This document shows positions 30,158 through 40,902 of a DNA stretch of 64,000 nucleotides, in pieces. The first letter of the stretch is position 1; each line of letters opens with the position of its first letter. The DNA is taken from NCBI GenBank assembly GCA_010093685.1, contig MU006220.1, forward strand, positions 93,502 to 157,501, written 5' to 3'. Source of the DNA: Ophiobolus disseminans (taxonomy: Eukaryota > Ascomycota > Dothideomycetes > Pleosporales > Phaeosphaeriaceae). The translations under genes were made by a program, and so were the position numbers. The notes beneath the pieces are model-generated. The model worked only from the letters and a program-made list of their open reading frames with translations. It did not search any database and was not told the DNA's origin.

Positions 30158-32524
30158 ATGACTTACCTTTCGATAAGCACGGCCTTACTTCTCCTCGGGA
30201 GCTTGCTGTCCGCTCCTAGCAACGCCTATGATCTCGTTCGGAGACAGAAGGCCGCCAATGCTACCTACAAAGACTCCTCTGCATCAGTCGATGTCAGAGT
30301 AGCTGATCTTCTGTCGCGCATGACAATCCAAGAGAAGACTGCCCAGCTCATCCAAGGCGACATCTCCAACTGGATCAATGTCACGACAAACGTCTTCAAC
30401 AGCTCTGGACTTGAATGGAACTTCAAAGCGCGGGCTGGTCAATTTTACGTCGGGTATGCTATGCCACCTGAATGGATCAGCGCAGGTATCAAGCGGGCTC
30501 AAGACTACCTTGTACACAACACGACGCTGGGCATTCCGGCTATAACACAAACAGAAGGCATTCACGGCGTTCTGTACGGCAATGCCACGATCTTCAACAG
30601 CCCAATCGCCCACGCATGTTCTTGGGATCCAGAATTGATCTATGAAATGGCAGTTGCCACGGCGAAAGAAAGTCAGGCGATGGGTATCAATCAATTGTTT
30701 GCTCCTGTCATGGACCTCGCTCGAGAACTACGATTTGGAAGAGTGGAGGAGACATATGGCGAAGATCACTTCCTTTCTGGAGAGATGGGATATCAGTACG
30801 TCAAGGGTGTTCAGAGCCTCAATGTCAGCGCCACGGTCAAGCACTTTGCTGGCTTCAGTGCACCAGAGCAGGGTTTGAACACAGGCCCAGTTCACGGTGG
30901 AGAGCGTGAACTTCGTACGACCTGGCTGCCTGCGTTCAAGCGTGCAATTATCGATGCCGACGCTTGGGCAATCATGGGCGCGTATCACAGCTACGACGGC
31001 ATACCCTCAGTGGCTGACGACCATCTTCAAGAAACAATCTTGCGCAAAGAGTGGGGCTACAAGTACTTTGTCACATCGGATGCTGGTGCAACGGATCGCT
31101 TGTGCTGCGCCTTCAAGCTCTGTCGTTGCAAGACTGCCAACACTCCGGTTGATAAGGAAGCCATAACTTTGATGACCCTCCCGAACGGTAACGACGTCGA
31201 GATGGGGGGCGGATCCTACAATTACGAGATGATCCCGCAGCTGGTCGAGGAAGGCAAGATCGACATCTCAGTCGTGGACCGAGCAGTTTCGCGACAACTC
31301 CGAGCCAAATTCAAGATGGGACTCTTCGAGAACCCCTACCTGGGCCTGCCAGCGAACGCCACAAAATCGGTTGTCCACACCAAAGAGCACGTGCAGCTTG
31401 CGCGAAAGATAGATGCCGAGTCGATCGTCCTTCTGGAGAACAAAAACAGCACGCTGCCATTGCCCAAGTCTGCGAAAGTAGCTGTCATTGGCCCTATGGC
31501 TAACGTTAGCAACTTTGGCGACTATGTTGTCTACCGCTCACAGTACAACCCTACCAACGTTACACCTCTCCTAGGCATCCAGAGCGCCACGAATGCAACA
31601 GTCACGTATGCTAAAGGCTGCGAAAGCTGGTCGAACGATCAGTCGGGCTTCCCGGATGCCGTTGCTGCTGCTAAAGCTGCAGATTTCGCCGTGGTCGTCG
31701 TTGGTACCTGGTCGCGCGATCAGAACGAGCTTTGGCAGGGCTTGAACGCTACCACTGGAGAGCACGTTGATGTCGCATCACTCAATTTGGTGGGTGCCAT
31801 GGGACCACTCGTTCAAGCTATCATTGAGACAGGAAAGCCCACGATCGTCGTGTACTCGTCTGGCAAGCCTATCACCGAGCCGTGGATCTCGGAAAATGCA
31901 GCCGCGCTTGTGCAGCAGTTCTACCCTGGCGAGCAGGGTGGAAACGGGCTAGCTGATGTTTTGTTCGGCAATGTCAATCCCTCGGGCAAGCTCTCAGTCT
32001 CGTTCCCTTACGATGTCGGCACACTACCGACCTACTACGACTACCTGAACTCCGGGCGCTCGACAGATCCTGGCGCGATTCTCCCGAACGGTACATTGCA
32101 ATTCGGCCACCAATACGTTCTGAATACTCCCCAGCCGCTATACGAATTCGGCTACGGTCTCTCATACGCAAACTTCACCTACTCCAACGTCACGCTCTCC
32201 AAGACCGAAGTTAGCGCAAGCGATACCATCACCGCAACAGTTAGCGTAACGAACTCATCGCCCGTGGATGGCAAAGAGGTCGTGCAGGTCTACGTGCAAG
32301 ATGTGTACGCGAGCATTGTGGTGCCGAACATCGAGCTCAAAGGGTTCAAGAAGGTGGAGATCAAGGCTGGGGAAACGGTGGATGTTAGTGTGGAGCTTGA
32401 GGTGGGTAAGTGGGGCTTGTGGAATAAGAAGATGGAGTATGTGGTTGAGAAGGGTGATTTTGTGGTGCATGTTGGTGCGAGCTCGAAGGATTTGAGGGGG
32501 AATGCGACGGCGACTGTGGTGTAA
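30158..32524 (+). CDS. Secreted GH3 family glycosidase (beta-glucosidase-like)
   Basis: This is an intronless gene of 788 aa. The start at 30158 is the first ATG giving a signal peptide (MTYLSISTALLLLGSLLSAPSNA), followed by a dibasic VRRQK site. GH3 landmarks in order are LLSRMTIQEKTAQL, QTEGIHGVLYG, FAPVMDLARELRFGRVEETYGED, ATVKHFAGFS (the KHF motif), and the nucleophile Asp in YFVTSDAGATDRL. The GH3 C-terminal domain follows (ESIVLLENKNSTLPL, AALVQQFYPGEQGGNGLADVLFG, GKLSVSFPYDVGTLPTYYDY), then a fibronectin-III-like end domain (VSVTNSSPVDGKEVVQVYVQD). Many N-x-S/T sites fit an extracellular enzyme. It hydrolyses beta-linked glucosides or xylosides; the exact substrate is not decidable here. 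Confidence 0.92.
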   Translation: MTYLSISTALLLLGSLLSAPSNAYDLVRRQKAANATYKDSSASVDVRVADLLSRMTIQEKTAQLIQGDISNWINVTTNVFNSSGLEWNFKARAGQFYVGYAMPPEWISAGIKRAQDYLVHNTTLGIPAITQTEGIHGVLYGNATIFNSPIAHACSWDPELIYEMAVATAKESQAMGINQLFAPVMDLARELRFGRVEETYGEDHFLSGEMGYQYVKGVQSLNVSATVKHFAGFSAPEQGLNTGPVHGGERELRTTWLPAFKRAIIDADAWAIMGAYHSYDGIPSVADDHLQETILRKEWGYKYFVTSDAGATDRLCCAFKLCRCKTANTPVDKEAITLMTLPNGNDVEMGGGSYNYEMIPQLVEEGKIDISVVDRAVSRQLRAKFKMGLFENPYLGLPANATKSVVHTKEHVQLARKIDAESIVLLENKNSTLPLPKSAKVAVIGPMANVSNFGDYVVYRSQYNPTNVTPLLGIQSATNATVTYAKGCESWSNDQSGFPDAVAAAKAADFAVVVVGTWSRDQNELWQGLNATTGEHVDVASLNLVGAMGPLVQAIIETGKPTIVVYSSGKPITEPWISENAAALVQQFYPGEQGGNGLADVLFGNVNPSGKLSVSFPYDVGTLPTYYDYLNSGRSTDPGAILPNGTLQFGHQYVLNTPQPLYEFGYGLSYANFTYSNVTLSKTEVSASDTITATVSVTNSSPVDGKEVVQVYVQDVYASIVVPNIELKGFKKVEIKAGETVDVSVELEVGKWGLWNKKMEYVVEKGDFVVHVGASSKDLRGNATATVV

Positions 32525-32656
32525 CATTATCAGCATACATGCAATAAGAGGCGAGAAGTCATCGATGATCAGGCGAGGCTATGATTGGCTTCGGTTCTTG
32601 AAAAAAATGGCAGTTCGCTGTTCACACCACCCCATACCAAAAGATGAGACCATTTT

Positions 32657-35600
32657 ATGTTAGAAAACACCTTTTGGCGTAGTGCTGGCTATCCTCGGCT
32701 CCAAATTAGTCTCATTTTTTGTTACGGGGTGGTGTTCGCGATAATTTGTTTTGGACCCTGGCTCGGTCTTCACTCGTTCATGAATTTTTACCTTCCATCA
32801 ACGGTGATGAGATGTCGGCTGCTCCTTCTCAAATGTCCTAATTCCGTTAGCGAATTGCAAAATCTGTCCCAATTCCGCACCGAAATCACACAGACGAAGC
32901 GAGTCATCCTCATCAAGGCTCTCAAGACTGGCAGCGACGAGCTCCTAGGCTTTATTTACTTCAAATACAACAAGGACGGAGATTGCGTTGGAGGCTTGAG
33001 GATCGCCAACTTTAATGCCACACTGCCAATCAGCTCACTCGGCACCGGCGCATCATCAAAGGCCTCGGACCCCGGTCAAACAGGTCAGCATGGCGAGGGA
33101 ATGAAGCTCTCTACTCTGGTCTTTCGACGCAATAATTACAACTACCGCATCGAAAGCGGGTGTTTCAAGTGGAACTTCATCTTCAAGAAGTGGGAATTTC
33201 ACTGCGGCCTACGGCGCATGGGTGACAAGACACTCGACAAGCTGCGGTTGAAAGAGCAAGGAAAACCATAAACTGAGGTCGCACACCCGTGGGAAGACGT
33301 CTATGTGGTTATCGGTGCTCCTGGCATCTCTCGCAAGTTCAATGGCAAGAAAGTCAAGGGAGATGTGCTCCACGTGGACCAATTTCGAAAGATGCTTCAG
33401 ATCACACTCGACATCGACCCACCAAAGAAAATGATTCGAAAGCCTCATGGTGATCTGATTCGAGACCCCAACCACCAGGGCAAGATGTACTTGCGGAGTC
33501 TTCTGTTCCCAAGTGGGGAAGTGAGAGGAAAGGTATACGCCTACGGTTATAACTTCGTGGACGGTTCTACCAATCACGACCGTGAGAAGCTGTCTGGCGC
33601 TGGAGAGGAAGAAAGTGGAATTGCCGTCATTTGGGCGGATGCCATCCGATTAGATGATTCTGACGACTCCGATCTTCCCACCGAGTATATCAACTTACTC
33701 CTCAAGTCCGTGAACAAGAAGGGCGACGCGATCCTGAGCAGCGAAGACAACTGTCTTCCCGAAGATATTGCTAACAAGGTCTGGAAGAAGATGCGAACCA
33801 TGAATCATGATCAACAAGGTCGAGCAGCCTTCTATTACTCGGCGATTTAGGGTAAGGATGTAAGTCCACTAAGTAGGTTTAGAAACAAAGTCTAACAGCA
33901 GTCTCCAGGAAATTCGCATCATCGAGCGGAGTTTGAACATGAACTCAGTACCTCTCGAGATCGAAAAGTGGAAGATGCTGCGCAAGTACGACCTTTGCCG
34001 CACGCCAGGCGAAGACCTCCTGCACCGCTTCAGATCAGCAAAGAAAGCCAGCATACCCGATCACAGCTTCCCAAAGCATGTACACAAGATGTTGACATGC
34101 TTGTTGCAATCCGATGAAGCTACCAAGAACATGAAAATCAGCTTTGTTGACGGCGCACAACTACGCATCGACGCTGGCTTTTTCGGCGGGACATGGCGCA
34201 TCCACAACAAGTGGATGACTCACGAAGGCGCCCACGAATCGGCCTTCTGTGAAGAGAGAGCTTCGGACCATCAATACCCATTCGCTTGCGACCATGCAGT
34301 CCTTCAGATGTACGACATTATGTTATCTCAACTCACAGCCGCTGCTGAACATCCACGCGTGGCTGCTAAAGAGGCATATCTGAAGAGCAGAGCTAGAGCT
34401 CGACTGTCACAAATGCCGCGGTGGATCCGGTGTGATACGACCGTTCAGAAACACGGACTGCAAGTTCTTTGGGAGTCTGTGGATTCCCACCAAAATCGCA
34501 ATAAGCCGGTGAAGATCGTCCTGCATGTGGACAACTGCACAGTCAACGCCGAGCTACATCATCGACCACGTAACGTCTTGCACTACTTGAGTGACGAGGG
34601 TATGTTCAGTCAAATCACTGCTCGTCTCAAACTAATAGAGGGATTAGAACGCAGATGCAAATGTCCGAGCCGCATATCAGAAGCCGTCAATACTTGGGGT
34701 GTCACGTTTCATAATCTCGATCCTGAGAAGCGATACTTTCCAAGCGTGTCCCAAGATACAGCGGACTCATTCGTCGCCCTCCAACCTGAGTCAGTCAGTC
34801 CACTGAACGAAGATTGGACGTACAACCCGGTTTCAAATTCAGGAGATGAGTATGCCCTTTGTGAGTAGTCCTCAATGCTGTCGAACACTCACCAAGGACC
34901 ATACTAACAGCTTCAGCTCCTGCGATCGCAACGCCACCATTTCGTAATAATAGGGCCCCTGTCAACCTACGCGATAGTGAGGAGGGTCCTGATGGAAACA
35001 TTTACAGTGACGAAACCCTTCAAGACATTGGTTCATTGTACAGAGGCTCGACACGCAGTCCGTCTCCGCAGGTACCTGTACAACCCTCTGCAGCAGGTGC
35101 TGCTTTGGGAGCGGCCGAGGACATGAGCTTTCGGCCCTCCGCCGCATTAACTGCCGAGGACACAAACATCTGCGTGCCTGTACCTGCACAATATGTGAGT
35201 AGCGATGGAGGTACGCAAACTGATCTCGCAGCCCTATCCAGCGAAGAGTTGCATCGCAAGTAAACGCACATTGTCTTGCCTAGAAGAACTTCACTAACTC
35301 TCAACAGTTCTTGGAAATCCCATCGAGCACAAATCCCTCGACTGGGGAGGCAGCTTCACCCGCGGCGCTCCCGATCAAGACATCTACATCTTGAAGTCAA
35401 AGCCGCAGACCACGAACCAGCACAACAAGCGCAAGGCTAGTGAACCTCCACCTGCGCCTAGCCCGAAACAACGAGGTTACCAGGCGTATGTTCGTGATGG
35501 CAGCGAGGAGTTGTTCGTGCGCGGCTCTGCTGTACCGAGGGAGAGACCTGGTCCTTCACGTGCTGGTAGTATTGGCCCGTTGATGACCATGGAAGGTGAT

Positions 35601-35675
35601 GAGGAAGATGCGACCCATAGTACTGCTTCTTCAACGACGCCGTTGCCTCCGGGTGGGGCAAAGTATCGCTACTAA
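32657..35675 (+). pseudogene. GHKL-ATPase-like gene interrupted by two in-frame stops
   Basis: The frame from about 32657 or 32807 contains LLGFIYFKYNKDGD, LRIANFNATLPISSLGTGASS and GQTGQHGEGMKLSTLVFRRNNY. That GEG-x-K glycine box followed by KL-x2-LV is typical of GHKL ATPases of the Hsp90/MORC type. A TAA at 33269-33271 and a TAG at 33848-33850 interrupt one continuous reading frame: homologous-looking text resumes at once as TEVAHPWEDVYVVIGAPGISRKF and as GKD. The GKD segment then splices through a perfect GTAAGT...CTCCAG intron (33864-33908) to EIRIIERSLNMNSVPLEIEKW. Further introns are 34861-34916 and a less certain one ending at 35307. The C-terminus (LKSKPQTTNQHNKRKASEPPPAPSPKQRGYQ) is disordered and basic. 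I see no convincing N-box at the 5' end. It may be a recent pseudogene. Confidence 0.65.
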
Positions 35676-36586
35676 CAGAGGCACAGGTTGGAGTCCTATG
35701 TGTGGCCGCGGCCGAGGGCCTTTGTTCGATTCCTTCGCTGTCCTTCCGTGTCCTTCATTTCTTTTCGTTCACCTGAAAGATACTCGGTTATATGTGCATC
35801 ATTTAAGCTTTTCATAGACAAGTGTTTAAGTCCTGTGCCGCTGTGGCGGACGCAACACATCCAGATGCTGCCAGCATCGTAATCGTCGGCGGTCAAATTT
35901 CGGAAAGGTAGCTTTGACTGAGCACAGACGCGAATACACCCCATACAATAGCTTGTTCTTGATGCCGATGCCGCGTTGTTTGCATGAAACCTTGGAAGTA
36001 GCCCAGGTGGTATCGGCTTCACATGATCATGTGGAGTGTTGCCGTGAATGTTGATCGCCGTGGTCTTAAAGCAATAGCCTGTATATCCTCACGACGTTCT
36101 TCCGGCGCTGTTAGGTTTGAAGGAGAATATCGAGGATAGACAGGTGTTTGTAAGGTTGTGCTCTCTTACCTGACCGAAAGTTTCGCTTAACATCGGCCAG
36201 TCTTCCGCGTCGCAGAACTCACGATGACGAAAATGTGAACACGACAACTACCATATCAGCAGATATACAAACGATTGACCCTATCACAATCCGATAGAAG
36301 TCATAGCAGCCGGCGAACATGAAGATAAACGCGTCGGGAAAGGACGAGTACGGTTGCCGTCGCAAAGCTTTGCTCGATAAGGAAACAACCTCCATGCCCC
36401 GCGCTTAGTGTTCAGCGACCACAACCACGAGGCCGAGAGCGGCCCACATTTGCTGGAACGCCAGATTGGGATATCTTGAGCAATCCGCTGAGTATAAATT
36501 GAATTGACAGCCATTGTTGCAGCTCAATCATCACCACAACTCCTATCTCTATGCTCTGCGACGACAAGTCTTGGATCCTAGACAAT
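35676..36586. other. Intergenic, no gene seen
   Basis: No supported gene. The segment includes the promoter of the flavin oxidase; its open frame extends upstream to an ATG at 36551, which would add 12 residues. Confidence 0.5.
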
Positions 36587-37956
36587 ATGGCCACCAAACC
36601 CTCGTATCTCATTGTCGGCGCGGGTGTATTCGGCGTTTCGACGGCATACCACCTCATCAAGAAATACCCGGATCGACAGGTTACCATTCTTGACCAGGAC
36701 GCATATGACGCCGATACCCGTGTTGCTGCGTCGTGGGACTGGAACAAGGTTGTCCGCGCAGACTACGATGATAAGGTGTACTGCCAGCTCGCACTCGAAG
36801 CTCAAGACGTTTTCAAATCAGATCCGCTCTGGAAACCCTACTTCCACGAGACTGGCATTTTCTGGGTTTGCCGATCAGACTACGCTCAAGACGTGATCGA
36901 CAACTACAAGGCGCTAGGAAGGGAAGCCGATCTGCAGGCGGTTTCGATCGAGGAAGCGAAGAAGCTTTTTGGTGGTCTTTTCGAGGATGCGAACTACGAT
37001 GGCGCAAAAGAGATCCTCATCAACAAGAGCAGCGGATGGGCACAAGCTGGCGATGCGCTGAGGGCTGTTACCAAGTGGTCTCTCGCAAACGGAGTCAAAT
37101 ACATTGTCCAGAAGGCCGAGAGCTTAGCTTTTGACAACAGCGGCCGGTGCACAGGTGTCAAGACTGAGCAAGGCAACACCGTTTCGGCATCACACGTCAT
37201 TCTCTCAACCGGCGCATACACAGCAAAGCTTCTCGAACAAGCAGCAAAAGCCAGCGGCAACGACAACCTCCGCGCCGGCTCAAGAATCGTCGCCGGCGGC
37301 ATCACAACCGGAATGACCACCCTAGATGAGAAATCATACGAGCGCTTCAAGGACATGCCCGTTGGTGTTCAAGGCTACACCGCTGCATATGGCCCGTTCA
37401 TCGGCAGCTTACCGCCCACCAAGGACCGCGAGCTCAAGTGGTGGGGCGAGAAGATCTTCAAGAACACACATGAAGTCCTTCCTGGACGCTTCGTATCCGC
37501 ACCGCCGTCAGGGAAAGAGTACAACCAGTGGGATGTTCCCGGTCCGTTAAGGCAGGATATCGACCATGCCAATCATGTCTTTTATGGCAAGAATGGCGCG
37601 ACGTGGAAGATGGAGAAGCACCGAATATGCTGGTGAGTACATTCACGATACTTGAACAACTAGATCCCATACTAACATCTTCCAGGGACGCTTTCACAAC
37701 ATCATCCGATTTCATCATCTCACCCCACGCTGGCGCAAAAGGTCTCTACGTTGCTACATGCGGATCTTTCCATGGCTACAAGTTCTTCCCCGTACTCGGC
37801 AAGTACGTCATCCAGATGCTGGAGGACGAACTTTCGCCTGAGCTCAAGGAGAAGTGGGCCTGGGATCGCGAGCGACCGTCGCCGAGCTTGAACCCTGACT
37901 GGCCGAGGTTTGAGATGGTGGATCTTATGGATAAGTGGCCGAAGGCGAAGTTGTAA
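36587..37956 (+). CDS. FAD-dependent amine/amino-acid oxidase (sarcosine or fructosyl-amine oxidase type), peroxisomal
   Basis: The coding sequence is join(36587..37632, 37686..37956), 438 aa. The N-terminus YLIVGAGVFGVSTAYHLIKKYP is the FAD dinucleotide-binding fold, followed by RVAASWDWNKVVRADYDD. STGAYTAKLLEQAAK is the second flavin-contact segment. KMEKHRICWDAFTTSSDFIISPH matches the region of monomeric sarcosine and fructosyl-amino-acid oxidases in which the Cys holds FAD covalently. ATCGSFHGYKFFPVLGKYV corresponds to the SGHGFKF motif. The 53-nt intron splits the Trp codon right after that Cys. The C-terminus AKL fits a type-1 peroxisomal signal. The enzyme would oxidise a secondary amine, releasing H2O2; the substrate is not determined. 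Confidence 0.9.
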
Positions 37957-38215
37957 GGGTTGTCTCATGTGGCGAGGGTTATGGATTATGAACTGCATTG
38001 TTTGCATGGCGTTTTGGATTTGTCTTTCCTTTGGAGTATAGTGCTAAGCTCGTAGACGGAGGTCGACAATTAATGTTCAGATCAGCGGCGCGTTCTCATT
38101 ACTGTCCAAGAGGCTTCCGGACGTTTCCTGACTCAACATGTTTGCAGCGAAACAAACCTCCTAGAACCACACAGTTACTTCTCCTTTCCCGCACAGCAAT
38201 CTCTACAACACTTCC

Positions 38216-38569
38216 ATGGCCTACGCTCCACTCCAGGCAACGGATCCCTTGCCAAAGCAAGAGCAACTCTCCTCTGCCCAAAGCCACCTACCCGCCGTCC
38301 AGGAGTATCTCGACTCAGTCCCAACGCACTCCCCGCACTCCATCGAGGCCACTCCAACGGAGCAGGTAGGGCAATCGTCCCTCAAAGCCTTCGACGGCTT
38401 GCGGAGCTTCAAGACCACGTTCTTAGTTGGCGAAGCTACGGCGCCGGGAGATGATGTATGGGAATGGGGTACAGAGCCTTATCGACGCCGACTAAATGCT
38501 CCAGAAAGGGAGTGTTATAAGGGGCGCGCAAGGGAGATGATTGCGTATTTGGAAGACGTGTTGAGGTGA
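38216..38569 (+). CDS. Small hypothetical protein (117 aa)
   Basis: This is an intronless frame from ATG 38216 to TGA 38569. The N-terminal half is polar and probably disordered (QLSSAQSHLPAVQEYLDSVPTHS). The C-terminal half is better ordered (LRSFKTTFLVGEATAPGDDVWEWGTEPYRRRL, ERECYKGRAREMIAYLEDVLR). The composition and the clean start suggest a real gene, but I recognise no family. It follows the flavin oxidase by 259 bp on the same strand. Confidence 0.5.
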   Translation: MAYAPLQATDPLPKQEQLSSAQSHLPAVQEYLDSVPTHSPHSIEATPTEQVGQSSLKAFDGLRSFKTTFLVGEATAPGDDVWEWGTEPYRRRLNAPERECYKGRAREMIAYLEDVLR

Positions 38570-38904
38570 GCAGGGGGTATTGATCATGAGCTTAAGGTGA
38601 GACGGGATAGGGGTCGTCGCCGGGTTGCGTGAGCTAGATCCCATCATGTTTCTCAAATTGTTCCAGTCAGTTACATGTAGTTGCGCTACTAGTGGGGGCA
38701 AGGATATCTCTGTACAAATGTTACAAATGCGATGTAGAAGTTGGCGCTAGCAAACAGATCTACCACCATCACATCAAACGATACAGCAGATACAATAAAC
38801 AATCATGAAGGCATATACATATTGATTTAATATCATATTTACAACGAAGTCAACCGCATTCCGCCCGCGATCTTTTCCCTCCTCTCTTGCTTCCCAACGC
38901 CCAT
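38570..38904. other. Convergent intergenic region
   Basis: A/T-rich 3' flank shared by the 117-aa gene and the minus-strand esterase gene; no gene seen. Confidence 0.5.
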
Positions 38905-39698
38905 CTATTTAGCAGTAATTTTGCTCTTAATGAAAGTAAGAGCCTGCGATCCGTACTTGTTAACGTACCCCTGGTGCGTGTTTTGATCATTTCCGGTACA
39001 GCAGTATGGGTCGGCGGCGTCGCAGTAAGACTGGATGATGCTGGTGTTGGCAGGCGAGCAGGTGAAACCTGCTGGGCGGGCGGCAAACTGTGGTTGCATG
39101 TGAGCTGGATGTGCTGTTGAGTGAGAAATTGATACTTACGCCTTGGGCCTTACATGTTCCGACGTTGTAGGGAAGACCGTTGCGGTTGTGGGGGTCGCCC
39201 ATGAAGATAGCGGCTTTGACGGCTGCGAGAGCGTTGCCGGTCAAGGTGGCTCCAGCGCCGCCGCAAAGGGCGTTGTCCATGATTTGGCCACCCTGCGTAA
39301 AATTAGTCATCGGTTTCTACCGGGAAGCGCAATTTTCGTACCTGGGAGTATCCGATGAGGACGATCTGGGTGGACGGGCACTTCTGGTTGTAGGCAGTGA
39401 CGGCCTTGACGACAGCTGCGGTTCCTTGCGAAGCTGAGTTCTCGTAGCTAACGCCACCACAGCTTGACTGTCCACCACATGCTGGGTACACGATGGCCTC
39501 GGCACCAGCTCCTGAGTAGGCTGACTTGACTTGGTTCACGAGCCCAGCACCCGTGCCGAAGCCGTTGCTTTGAGCCACGGTGGTCTCACGAGCACCGAAG
39601 ATGTAGACCTTGGGGCAAGCCGATTGCCTCTCAGCAAGATCGACGGGCCCGGCGGCGGCGAGGCCGGCGAAGAGAGCGGCTGCGGCGGTGACCTTCAT
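38905..39698 (-). CDS. Secreted acetylxylan esterase (cutinase superfamily, CE5)
   Basis: The coding sequence is complement(join(38905..39087, 39140..39292, 39342..39698)), 230 aa, with two phase-0 introns of 49 and 52 nt. The signal peptide is MKVTAAAALFAGLAAAGP. CPKVYIFGARETT begins the fold. The nucleophile is Ser in LIGYSQ-GGQIM; intron 1 falls directly between Q and GG. The catalytic Asp and His are in YCDAADPYCCTGNDQNTHQGYV, the disulfide-rich signature that separates acetylxylan esterases from true cutinases. Eight or more cysteines fit the family. It removes acetyl groups from plant xylan outside the cell. Confidence 0.92.
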
Positions 39699-39791
39699 TT
39701 TGTTTGGATGTGTTTCTTGTATTCTTGGTGTCGTTTCGAGGGTCGAGTGTGGGGAAGGTTGCTGATCAACTCTGGGCGACGACCCGAAGCT

Positions 39792-39800
39792 CTTTTATAT
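39792..39800 (-). promoter_or_regulatory. TATA box of acetylxylan esterase gene
   Basis: ATATAAAAG on the minus strand, about 95 bp before the ATG at 39698. It is a strong match, as often seen for inducible secreted enzymes. Confidence 0.5.
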
Positions 39801-40545
39801 CAGATCCTTCCAAGTCGAACTTCGAGGGATGTTCTTTTACCTTTAGGCAGAATGAAGGCTGTTTCGATCATAGCTAGAGTCATGCTGTGGGGTACTCAGT
39901 TTGGCGTTGCTCAACGTGGTGTACAAGTAGTCCTTTCATCCGTTTCGCAATTTATCTGTCGCCATTTTATGAGCATGGGGCAGGGTAATTGTGCCTAATC
40001 CTTGCATGCTTTAAGCGGAGTGCAGCAGTGGTGATCTGGGGTACATGAGAGTTGCCGATAGTATATGCGAAACGGCAAGAAGCGAGCAAATGGCACCCTC
40101 TTGTTTATATTGTCGACCGGCTTTATTCTTTCTTCGCCTCCAAGTTGGCCTCGTGGTCAAGTAAGCCTCAGCGCGGGGCCGAAGCCTCGGGCACAATGGA
40201 TAAAAGGAAAATGCCGAAACGACTATACTCCACTAGTTGGAAAATTTATCGCAGGCCCGGGGCACAATGCTTGACTGAGCCTCAGCACCAACATGGCCGA
40301 GATAGGGGTCTTCATCCCGATCCGATGAGTAGAACCAGCATGTATGGCTTTTTCGGTTATCTGACTGGCTGATGGCATGAATGACAGAGATAATTGGAAG
40401 CGTTGATATCAATGCAAAACAAATTGCATTGACGATAACCGCTGAAACAACATGTGGGTCTGTCATTACTCCGCCGACGTATCATCTCTCGTGAACAAAA
40501 TGATCATTAGTATGTGGACGCGCTGCATTCAATTTCGTACACGTC

Positions 40546-40902
40546 TCAATCGTAGGCAAGTATTGATGAGGATTGACCTAGAGTATATGGCTGGACAGTG
40601 TTGAAAAATCTAGGTAAGGAAGTTGCCGAGGTGAACACGTCATCAGGTAGCACGTCGCGCGCCACGCACGCAGAACCATCATCCACTTCGAACACCCAGC
40701 CAAGCTCATTATGTATTATGACTTCAAGAGTCATGCAATAATTTGTCCAGTACTCTACATAGGTGACCCATGACTTTTCAAGTACCTTGGCGACGTAGCC
40801 TAGTAGGTTGTACAGGTATGCGCAAGACCAACTGTCAAGCGCGTTGAAAATCGGCGGCGTCATATACCGGTATGCCACTGCATGCATTCGTGGAACATGC
40901 AC
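40546..40902 (-). CDS. Doubtful 118-codon open frame
   Basis: The peptide has balanced composition (SWSCAYLYNLLGYVAKVLEK, SWVTYVEYWTNYCMTLEV, LGWVFEVDDGSACVARDVLPD), which is why it is listed. No family was recognised and no splice partners were found. It could be the remains of a 2EXR-like or other hypothetical gene. Confidence 0.2.
   Translation of the reverse strand: MHVPRMHAVAYRYMTPPIFNALDSWSCAYLYNLLGYVAKVLEKSWVTYVEYWTNYCMTLEVIIHNELGWVFEVDDGSACVARDVLPDDVFTSATSLPRFFNTVQPYTLGQSSSILAYD

Noticed and set aside
33848..33850. A-to-I mRNA editing of TAG to TGG in the GHKL-like gene
   Set aside because: The context T-TAG would suit such editing, but it is known from Sordariomycetes, and the other stop is TAA, which needs two edits. 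Not supportable from sequence.
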